A DNA stretch of 64,000 bases, taken from Flavobacterium sp. (GTDB taxonomy: Bacteria; Bacteroidota; Bacteroidia; Flavobacteriales; Flavobacteriaceae). The DNA lies in NCBI RefSeq assembly GCF_027483985.1, contig NZ_JAIXTJ010000017.1, forward strand, positions 124,001-188,000, given 5' to 3'. A program made the translations under genes and the position numbers. The notes beneath the pieces are model-generated. The model worked only from the letters and a program-made list of their open reading frames with translations, searched no databases and had not been told where the DNA came from. Positions 52,701 to 59,971 of the stretch are shown here, in pieces. Each line of letters opens with the position of its first letter. Position 1 is the stretch's first letter.

Positions 52701-53209
52701 CTGCTAACGCCATAAGGCATAATGTTTTGAACTCCGTCTAAAACTACTATCTTGTAATCAGTATCAGAATTATTAAAAAGTTCTGATTTTCTGACAAAGC
52801 CAAATTTATTACTTGAATTCCATTGGTATTGAAATGATAAGCCTAAGTCGTGATTGATTTCTTCAAAAAGAATTTTGTTACCGTAATAGTTTTTATAAAG
52901 GTTTCGTGTAATATTAAATCGGTTTGTGAAGCGTTGCGAAAATGGTTCCCAAATAAAGCGTTCGGTATCGGAATCAATTTGAAAAATAGTTTTGCTTCCG
53001 GTAATATCAGCTGACTCCGTAATTTTATCGTCTGTGTAATATGGGAACAGCGCGAATTCGGCATTCTTTCTTCCTGCTGTTAGTCCGCCATTACTTGAAA
53101 TGAACATCCAATGATTAGAGTCACTTACTATACTCATAAAAAATGGCCTCATTCTATCGGAGTTTTCTATCTTATAAAATTTTTCGCCTCCTATTTCAAT
53201 TAATTGCAT
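49799..53209 (-). CDS. Large GH94-superfamily glycan phosphorylase, probable beta-1,3-oligoglucan phosphorylase (GH149/GH161-type)
   Basis: 1136 aa, no signal peptide; RRHGDPSRPWNKFSI, YEGNWRDIFQNWEALAHSFP, GYWGDHQIIYLLKFLE, GFWGKKRTHSMQGLKNFTRVSLAF; context of GH16/17/30. Confidence 0.75.
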   Translation of the reverse strand: MQLIEIGGEKFYKIENSDRMRPFFMSIVSDSNHWMFISSNGGLTAGRKNAEFALFPYYTDDKITESADITGSKTIFQIDSDTERFIWEPFSQRFTNRFNITRNLYKNYYGNKILFEEINHDLGLSFQYQWNSSNKFGFVRKSELFNNSDTDYKIVVLDGVQNIMPYGVSSDLQSSTSNLVDAYKRSELHSKTGLGIFALSAIIVDKAEPSEALKANIVWSLGLDNPKYLVSSLQVNNFRNGNVINQEDDIKGEKGAYFLNSEINLNSKASKNWMIVANVNQNHSDIISTIDAIQSDKNLEDKISSDVELGTKKLIELNATSDALQATADNLRDTRHFSNTLFNIMRGGIFDFNYQIEKSDFINYVAKANKIVYEKLKNVLNNLSETFLLAQLNELASQQNDVDFERLCIEYLPLKFSRRHGDPSRPWNKFSINTQSEIDGSKILDYEGNWRDIFQNWEALAHSFPNFIDSMIHKFLNASTFDGYNPYRVTKDGFDWETIEPDNPWSYIGYWGDHQIIYLLKFLEFIEKHQPRKLHSYFEKECFVYAAVPYTIKPYEEILKNPKDTIGYNHNWEVIINERKKSIGADGALLKSNDKEIYHVNFIEKILATVLSKMSNFIPEAGIWLNTQRPEWNDANNALVGNGVSMVTLYYLRRFLKFFQNLIDNSALENIKISNEMVEFYHEIRECLLENEALLSGTIDDVSRKNILNRLGKAASDYRYQVYNSGFWGKKRTHSMQGLKNFTRVSLAFIDHSIKANQRIDKLYHAYNLMSVDNNKVSISYLSEMLEGQVSVLSSGFLTSIEALEVLDGLKNSALFREDQYSYLLYPNKQLPKFLDKNTIPKEAVKNSRLLTALVEDNNKQILEKDSNGDFHFNGNFNNASNLKAALSNLKSREEYTNLVQQEASLVEEIFENVFNHKAFTGRSGTFYGYEGLGSIYWHMVSKLQLAVQECCLKAVEENQSDEVIGRLLEHYYEINEGIGVHKSPQLYGAFPTDAYSHTPAGKGAQQPGMTGQVKEDILSRFGELGVFVKNGCLYFNPCLLRKEEFLNEPTDFNFVDIHFNHQVLPLQINSLAFTYCQVPIIYKIANESHLELFFNDGTSNKVNSLHLDEATSQHLFGRLGTIHHIEVHILEKDLK

Positions 53210-53233
53210 AAATCAGTTTGAATGTTTGTGGGT

Positions 53234-53305
53234 TATTCCTACTAACAACCGACTCAATGAAAATTTAAAAAAATTCAACTAAGTGCATTGTTGTTAGTAA
53301 GAATA
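53234..53305. repeat. 16-bp inverted repeat in 5' region of the phosphorylase transcript
   Basis: TATTCCTACTAACAAC (53234-53249) and GTTGTTAGTAAGAATA (53290-53305). Confidence 0.85.
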
Positions 53306-53339
53306 CCTATTTATTTAATAAATGGTTAAGTTTTTTTTA

Positions 53340-54110
53340 TTACGGAAGTTCGACAAGTGTTACGTTATCAATATTAACAGTTCCGGTAGCTGCACCCATA
53401 TCAAAAAGAACTCTTGAATTTGCACTTGTAAAATTGGCTACTAAATCAATACTGAAATTTTGAACAGCGGTTGTTAAGTTTCGTGTTACAGTTGCATTGG
53501 TAAATGGCGCTCCACTCAAACCGATTCCAACGATCATACTTCTGTTAACGTTAGACCAAGCATCGAAAGTTAATCGATAAGTTTTTCCTTGTGTCATATT
53601 TTTCCCCACTTGAGATAAATTTACATCAAATGGATTTCCTGCCGCAGCAACATTGATAGAAAAATAGGTATTTCCTGCTTGTGAAACTAGAAGCGTAGCC
53701 GGAATAGGATTAGTTACACCAAGCGTCCAAGGCGAAGTTCCTGATTCAAAATTTCCGTTAGAAACTAAACCACCAGCAAATACAAATACAGAAACTTGAC
53801 TAGTATAAACACTAGTCGCTCCAGTTGCATTATTTCTTGCAGTTAATTTTACTTGATATTGTCCTGTTTGGGTAAACGTTTTAATTGGATTTTGAGCAGT
53901 TGACGTTGTAGTATCGCCAAAATCCCAAAGATAACTATCTGCATTTTCAGAAGTATTTATAAAGGGTATGGTTGCTGATGTTCCTTCTTGAACGAAAGTA
54001 TATTTCGCCATTACTACATTCTCATTTGCATCATTATCATCAGAATTATCGCAAGCTACAAGGTTCAATAAAATAAATAATAAACTAACTAATTTGATTG
54101 TTTTTTTCAT
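53340..54110 (-). CDS. PKD-domain plus CBM4/9-like carbohydrate-binding lipoprotein
   Basis: LLNLVACDNSDD lipobox; SENADSYLWDFGDTTTSTAQNPIKTFTQTGQYQVKLTA PKD; NGNFESGTSPWTLG CBM4_9-like. Confidence 0.85.
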   Translation of the reverse strand: MKKTIKLVSLLFILLNLVACDNSDDNDANENVVMAKYTFVQEGTSATIPFINTSENADSYLWDFGDTTTSTAQNPIKTFTQTGQYQVKLTARNNATGATSVYTSQVSVFVFAGGLVSNGNFESGTSPWTLGVTNPIPATLLVSQAGNTYFSINVAAAGNPFDVNLSQVGKNMTQGKTYRLTFDAWSNVNRSMIVGIGLSGAPFTNATVTRNLTTAVQNFSIDLVANFTSANSRVLFDMGAATGTVNIDNVTLVELP

Positions 54111-54136
54111 GATATATTATTTTTCTTATTATTTAT

Positions 54137-55018
54137 TTATTGATAAACTCTTACATAATCTACAAGCATGCGCTGCGGATAAGTTGTTTCAGCGTTTGGA
54201 CTACCAGGTAAGTTACCACCAACAGCAAGGTTTAAAAGCATATAGAACGAGTTATCAAAAACCCATTCTCCGCCTTTTTCTTCAACATCTTGTCTTGTAA
54301 TTTGATTGTATAAAACATCGTCAACATACCAATTAATATGATTTTCAGTCCATTCTATACCAAAAACATGAAAACCTGTATCAAATCGGTTATTGGCAAG
54401 ATTATATTTTTTAGAAATACTATTTCCTCCGGAATAACCTGGTCCATGAATCGTTCCAAAAACTTCGGTTGGTTTATTTCCTAAATACTCCATAATATCT
54501 ATTTCTCCACATTGAGGCCAAAGTACGTTATCAGCTTCATAACTAGGTAAAGAGCTATCGCAGCTAACATTGTTACCAACAATCGATTGTGCTTCACAGA
54601 AATTTTGTCCTAACAACCAGAAAGCAGGAAACATTCCTTTACCTTGTGGCATTTTGATACGAGCCTCAAAGCGACCGTATTTTTGTTCAAATTTATTACG
54701 ACTTTTAATTCTTGAAGAAGTATAACTTACTCCGCCAAAAGTTTCAGCTTTTGCAGAAATAATAAGATATCCGTTTTGGACAACAGTATTCTCGGCTTTA
54801 TAGAATTGTAATTCATTATTTCCCCAACCGTCATTTAATGGTCCGCGTCCGATATCAAAAGTCCATTTTGTTGGATCTGGTGCACCGTTTACATCAAATT
54901 CATCTTGAAAAACCAAATTGAATTTAGTGGTAACTGTTTGCTTTTCGTCATTTGAACATCCTGCTAGTAGTGATACCAAAACCAAACCTAGAGTGCTTTT
55001 TACTATATTTATTTTCAT
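54137..55018 (-). CDS. GH16 lipoprotein (laminarinase)
   Basis: LLAGCSND lipobox; LVFQDEFDVNGAPDPTKWTFDIG; WPQCGEIDIMEYLG. Confidence 0.95.
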   Translation of the reverse strand: MKINIVKSTLGLVLVSLLAGCSNDEKQTVTTKFNLVFQDEFDVNGAPDPTKWTFDIGRGPLNDGWGNNELQFYKAENTVVQNGYLIISAKAETFGGVSYTSSRIKSRNKFEQKYGRFEARIKMPQGKGMFPAFWLLGQNFCEAQSIVGNNVSCDSSLPSYEADNVLWPQCGEIDIMEYLGNKPTEVFGTIHGPGYSGGNSISKKYNLANNRFDTGFHVFGIEWTENHINWYVDDVLYNQITRQDVEEKGGEWVFDNSFYMLLNLAVGGNLPGSPNAETTYPQRMLVDYVRVYQ

Positions 55019-55051
55019 TTTGTTTTTTTATTAAATGTTTTTATCTGCTAA

Positions 55052-56455
55052 TTAGTTATTATAAAAATAAATGTTATCAACATAAATAACAGAATTATCG
55101 CCGCCTTCAAGAATAATTTGTGCTAGATTAGATCTACTCAATAAACCAGGCATTGCCGAAAAAGGAATGTCAATCGATCTCCAACTTTGAGACACCAAGA
55201 AAGGTGCTGTAAACGTTGTTGAATGTCTTGTATCATCACCTCCACCAAAAACGCCATTTGCACCGAAATCAACAACAATAACTCGAAGTTGTCTTCCAGG
55301 AGCAATAGGACCAGGAATAAAAGCATCTAAATGGATGTGTGTTTTAGAAGTTGCATTTACAGTTGGACTACTAAACTCAATACCAACAAAATTAAAGTTT
55401 GTATAATTTAAGATATTATCTCCTAACACATTAAAGTCGTTAGAAACTGTTGTTTGAAAAGGTTGCCAATACCCATTGTAATAATTTACAGGAACATTAG
55501 CATAAGCATCTGAAAATATCGAAATTACGTTAGAAGGACTTCTTGTTGGAGTTGGCGCATTTACAAAAGTTCCAACGCAGTTTATTGTTAAGCTACCATT
55601 AGCAGGCACACCACCAAAAGTTGCCGTGATAACCGTTGTTCCTGCACTTAGCGAAGTAACTACACCATTTGAATCTACACTAGCAACACTAGGATTAGAA
55701 GAGTTAAATTCTAAATAAGCAGGACTTATTGTAACTGTTTGATTGCTTCCGTTTGGCATATTAAATGTAGTCGCAACATTCGCCACTGGAGTATTAATAC
55801 CAACAAATGTTGTAGTTGTTTGGTTAATTCCATTTTGAATTGAAGCTTGTCCAGGAGCAATAGTTCCTAATTTTTCATACTTAACATTATCAATCCAGAA
55901 TGTATATCCTAAACCTCCTTCTGGACCTTCAGCATACCAAAACATACCTTTTTCTTGAACCAATTTAGACGCATTAGGAATTGGAATAATTACTTTTTGC
56001 CAATTAGTTGTAATACTAACATTTCTTAATGTCACGTTATATTTATTCAAACCAAAGTCATTACCATAACCTACTTCATTTAAGTAAGCACCTTTTGATC
56101 CTTTAACCCAAAAGGTAAGCGCATCATAATCGGTTAAATTTCTTCCAGCACCATCAATGAAAACTCCACCAGCATAACCGCCATCGGCATCACCTTCATT
56201 AGGAACATCAAATCGCATCGAAGAAGTACCTTGATATTTTGTATCCGTGTCAACAGAAAAAGCTGTTAATTTTGAACCACCAAAAGCACCATAACCTAAA
56301 CCAGCACTGAAACCATCAATGAAAACGTCTGGATTTTTGGAGAATGTTGATAAAGATGCATCGTCGGATAAATCTCTTTCACAACTTATGTTTGTTAACA
56401 TTAACAAAGCTAATAAGAAGGAAAACTTTAAATAATTAATTTTTAAATTTTTCAT
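55052..56455 (-). CDS. Surface glycan-binding lipoprotein with BIG_2-like domain
   Basis: Start moved to 56455: MKNLKINYLKFSFLLALLMLTNISC lipobox; VASVDSNGVVTSLSAGTTVITATFGG; C-terminal APTPTRSPSNVISIFSDAYANV module. Confidence 0.85.
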   Translation of the reverse strand: MKNLKINYLKFSFLLALLMLTNISCERDLSDDASLSTFSKNPDVFIDGFSAGLGYGAFGGSKLTAFSVDTDTKYQGTSSMRFDVPNEGDADGGYAGGVFIDGAGRNLTDYDALTFWVKGSKGAYLNEVGYGNDFGLNKYNVTLRNVSITTNWQKVIIPIPNASKLVQEKGMFWYAEGPEGGLGYTFWIDNVKYEKLGTIAPGQASIQNGINQTTTTFVGINTPVANVATTFNMPNGSNQTVTISPAYLEFNSSNPSVASVDSNGVVTSLSAGTTVITATFGGVPANGSLTINCVGTFVNAPTPTRSPSNVISIFSDAYANVPVNYYNGYWQPFQTTVSNDFNVLGDNILNYTNFNFVGIEFSSPTVNATSKTHIHLDAFIPGPIAPGRQLRVIVVDFGANGVFGGGDDTRHSTTFTAPFLVSQSWRSIDIPFSAMPGLLSRSNLAQIILEGGDNSVIYVDNIYFYNN

Positions 56456-56474
56456 TTTTTGAATTTTTTTTAAA

Positions 56475-59400
56475 TTATTTTCCAATGTTAATATGAATGT
56501 AAGTTCTAATTTCCCATTCAGAACCATTTGGGAAACCAACAGGGCTTATTGTAGGTTCGGTATCAAAAACCTCCGTTGTTTGGTTTGGAGAAAATCTTGG
56601 TGAATAACGGTCAAGTGATCTCCAAGTTCCCATAATACCAATTTTAGTGTTTGGTAATATAAACCAATCTGGTTTACCCACAGTTGTTGAAATATCTAAC
56701 ATTAATTGAAGTGGATAAGTCAAGTTGAAATCTCTATGATAATCAAATGGACCCCAATCGTTTACTTTAACAGAATGCGTAACTTTTACTTTTTTGTAAA
56801 TTAATCTAACGTCACCACCTAATCTTTCGATTAATCTTGGATCGCTACCATTAGATTGAGCGTTACCGAAATAAAGATTTGCAATAAATCCAAAATCTGG
56901 TGTTAATTTAGATACAATTCTAGTATTAGATTCCCATAAATCTTTTGCTGGAGCCGATTTATCAAATGCAAAAGAAGTACGGTTACTTAAAAATCCGATC
57001 GCAGCATCTTGAGTTGTTGGCAAATGACGGTAAACAAAACCAGTACTAACTGCAAATTTTGCGTCCTCCGACATGTCATTATCCCATTCGTACATCCAAG
57101 TTGCAGGTGTTGGATCATAAGTTAACAACAATTCTCCTCCAACTGTTTCTCTGTTAGCTCTAACTACAAAAGGATCGGCTTGAATATTTCTTAGTCTTCC
57201 TGGAGCATTTACATCATTTGGCATTGCCTCAACCAATGGCTTTTGCCATAAAAAGTTAGGTGCAATTTGGAAGTTTGAATTAACATTAAAGGTGAAACCT
57301 GTTAAGAAATTCATTTGGTTACCGCTTCCGCTATCTTTTAATCTCCATCCAGTAAAGGTTTGAGTAGCATCAGCACCACCATTGGCAACTAATCCCATAA
57401 TGGCACCTTGCGTATAAACATTGAATTTTCCTTTTGAGAAGGTAATTTTTGCTTTTCCACCCCAATTATCTGATGATTTTACTTTATCGTCGTATATTGT
57501 ATAGTTACCAGGCGTTCCTTCAGCGAATTGGAACGTTCGTCCGTTCAGTGGTTGTCCACCCCAAATTCCTCCAACTTCTAATCCTAAATTTTCAAATTTT
57601 CTTTTGAAATGAATTGTAACTCTTCTAGTTTTTGGCAATGGAATCGCTATAGAAGTATTTGCAACTGCAGCATCATCAATATCTTCGTGATATACTGCTG
57701 TAGCATCAATTTTACCTAATTTTGTGCCGTATTTCAGCAAAACAGCTGGATTTGCACCCCACCAAAGTTGCGGTCCGAAAGCAGCTTTAAATCCGTTTAA
57801 TTCTTTTTTACCATCAAATTCAAAACCCGAAACCTCTCCGTTATAGATATCTAAGTTTGGACCGTAATTAGCTTCTGGATATAATCCGAAAAAATCTCCT
57901 TCGTAACCCCAATGGTAGTGACCTGTTCTGTAAAATCCTCTTAAATCAAAATACTTTTCATTCCAACTGTAAGAAGCATTATAGATTTGAACTCTATTTG
58001 GATCAGCAACATTTATTGGTCCATCTGGTGTTTCAACTTTTATTGCTCTACCTCTATTTTCGTAGAAAATTTCATTAATTGGATTCAAAGCCACATTACC
58101 CAGAATGTTAAAGTTAACATTAGCTTTCATATTAGCTGTTGGATTTCCTTCAATGCCAACATAATAAGACTGCATATGATCAAAGCCTAGTTGATTTGGA
58201 TATTGAGTAGCGTTAGGATCTGGGCTATCAGGTGTAGTTAAAAGAGTTCCACCAGTATTGAAAGTTGTAAATTCAGCTCTCAAATTACTAATTTTTAATT
58301 TATCTGAACTTGAACCACCATTAGCAGCTTTGTCACCTCTTGCTCTCAAAACAGCATCCATTATTTGAATGTTTTTGAAATGATTTGAAATTCCTTCTAA
58401 AGTAGTTCCGTTTTCATAAGGATTAATTTTGTGTGCTTCTTTTAATGTATAATATGCTGCTCTTGGATATAAATCATATAAACCTCGTGGGTTAACTGGT
58501 CCTTTGGCGCAAACTCCAAACCATTCTTCGTTCATATTATTTTGACCTTGAATAAAATCATTGGTATAACCACCGTTTGACCAAGAAGCATTGCTATCGT
58601 GAACATCTAAGTTTTTAGTTTGTCCGAATTTCCACCAACCATCACTAAATTGAAAAGTAAATCCACCTAGAGAGTTACCCGACTTACCTAAATTAGCCGC
58701 ATTGTCATAAATTTCTTTCCAGTTATTCACCATAAAATAAGCTTGTGATTTTTGATCTTCAGCATTATCAATAGCGTTAAAAGCATCAGCACCAAATTCG
58801 GTAAACATAATTGGCTTATTAAGTTTACTTTTTACTTCTTGAAAAGCATTTCCAAAAGAAACACCACGATACATATTAGTACCAAAAATGTCAATGTCTT
58901 TACATTCTTTAGCAATAATATCAAGGAAAAGTAAATCACCATTACAAATTGCTATCGGATGCGATGTATCAATTTTCTTCATTTCAACAACGGCTTCATT
59001 AAAGATAGTGTACATATCTTTAGCTCTTTTCGTTGATTTTCTATCTTCTAACGGAATGTTTTCTGTTTCAGCACCATCCCAAAACAAACCGTAGTTATTT
59101 TCGTTACCTAAAAGGAACATTAATAATCCCGGAGTATTTTTATACTCTTGAATCATTGCTTGAGTTTCTTTTAATAATAATTGTCTGGTTGCAGGATTTG
59201 AATATTCTGTATTTGGAACCCAACTTCCGTTGATTGTTAAACCATATCTACCAAATGAATGGTTCAACATAGTGTAAATACCATATTTTTCATAAATATA
59301 AGTAATCCATTTTGGTTGCACTCCTGTATACTGTCTGATGGCGTTTACACCCATATTTTTAAGCAAACCCATTTCGGTATCCAATGCTGCTTTGATAACA

Positions 59401-59603
59401 TCATCGGATTGTTTCCATAAACTATAGTTGTAATTGGTACCAATTGGATCATAGTTCCAATTCATTCCATTGATGAAAAATGGTTTGTTGTTTACCAGTA
59501 ATTTAAAATCATCTTTATCTTTCAAGACAGTCACTTTATCGGATTGTGCTCGTAAGTGATTTGAAAAACAACAAACAAAAAGAATTAGAATTAGTTTTTT
59601 CAT
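56475..59603 (-). CDS. Secreted GH2-type TIM-barrel glycosidase fused to a predicted C-terminal outer membrane beta-barrel
   Basis: Signal peptide; FFINGMNWNYDPIG, MGVNAIRQYTG, MFLLGNENNYGLFWDGAE, PIMFTEFGADAFNA; C-terminal ~600 aa rich in alternating aromatic/polar beta segments ending EWEIRTYIHINIGK. Confidence 0.8.
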   Translation of the reverse strand: MKKLILILFVCCFSNHLRAQSDKVTVLKDKDDFKLLVNNKPFFINGMNWNYDPIGTNYNYSLWKQSDDVIKAALDTEMGLLKNMGVNAIRQYTGVQPKWITYIYEKYGIYTMLNHSFGRYGLTINGSWVPNTEYSNPATRQLLLKETQAMIQEYKNTPGLLMFLLGNENNYGLFWDGAETENIPLEDRKSTKRAKDMYTIFNEAVVEMKKIDTSHPIAICNGDLLFLDIIAKECKDIDIFGTNMYRGVSFGNAFQEVKSKLNKPIMFTEFGADAFNAIDNAEDQKSQAYFMVNNWKEIYDNAANLGKSGNSLGGFTFQFSDGWWKFGQTKNLDVHDSNASWSNGGYTNDFIQGQNNMNEEWFGVCAKGPVNPRGLYDLYPRAAYYTLKEAHKINPYENGTTLEGISNHFKNIQIMDAVLRARGDKAANGGSSSDKLKISNLRAEFTTFNTGGTLLTTPDSPDPNATQYPNQLGFDHMQSYYVGIEGNPTANMKANVNFNILGNVALNPINEIFYENRGRAIKVETPDGPINVADPNRVQIYNASYSWNEKYFDLRGFYRTGHYHWGYEGDFFGLYPEANYGPNLDIYNGEVSGFEFDGKKELNGFKAAFGPQLWWGANPAVLLKYGTKLGKIDATAVYHEDIDDAAVANTSIAIPLPKTRRVTIHFKRKFENLGLEVGGIWGGQPLNGRTFQFAEGTPGNYTIYDDKVKSSDNWGGKAKITFSKGKFNVYTQGAIMGLVANGGADATQTFTGWRLKDSGSGNQMNFLTGFTFNVNSNFQIAPNFLWQKPLVEAMPNDVNAPGRLRNIQADPFVVRANRETVGGELLLTYDPTPATWMYEWDNDMSEDAKFAVSTGFVYRHLPTTQDAAIGFLSNRTSFAFDKSAPAKDLWESNTRIVSKLTPDFGFIANLYFGNAQSNGSDPRLIERLGGDVRLIYKKVKVTHSVKVNDWGPFDYHRDFNLTYPLQLMLDISTTVGKPDWFILPNTKIGIMGTWRSLDRYSPRFSPNQTTEVFDTEPTISPVGFPNGSEWEIRTYIHINIGK

Positions 59604-59971
59604 GTGATGTACTTAATTTAAAATTTGAATTATACTTTGGTTTAGATTGATAGTTGTAATTTAATTTATTTATAAACTGAATTTAAATTTGTTCGAAAAA
59701 ATTATAATGCTAGCCTATTGCCAATCATCCAATTTTGCATCATAATTATTTCATAAAAATAAAAGTTAAAATTATAAACAACGTAAAAAGAACCACAACA
59801 AAAAACATACACGATAAATATTGTAGGCTTTTATTATCATATCAACAATAAAAATGTTACTATTTGCAATAAATAGGAATGAAATAAAAGTACAAAAAAA
59901 TAGAACTGTAGTGCTGTAATAAAACTCCTTGTTGAGTTAATGTATAGGTAAAATGATGGTTTTTGTAAAGG

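Noticed and set aside
42017-54110. Suspected frameshifts in the glucan genes
   Set aside because: All glucan ORFs are full length with intact starts and stops and 1-130 bp gaps; no split domains found.
58752-59233. Cluster of plus-strand ORFs (58752-58934, 58888-59094, 59033-59233)
   Set aside because: Antisense shadow of the glycosidase-barrel gene; AT-rich composition produces chance ORFs.
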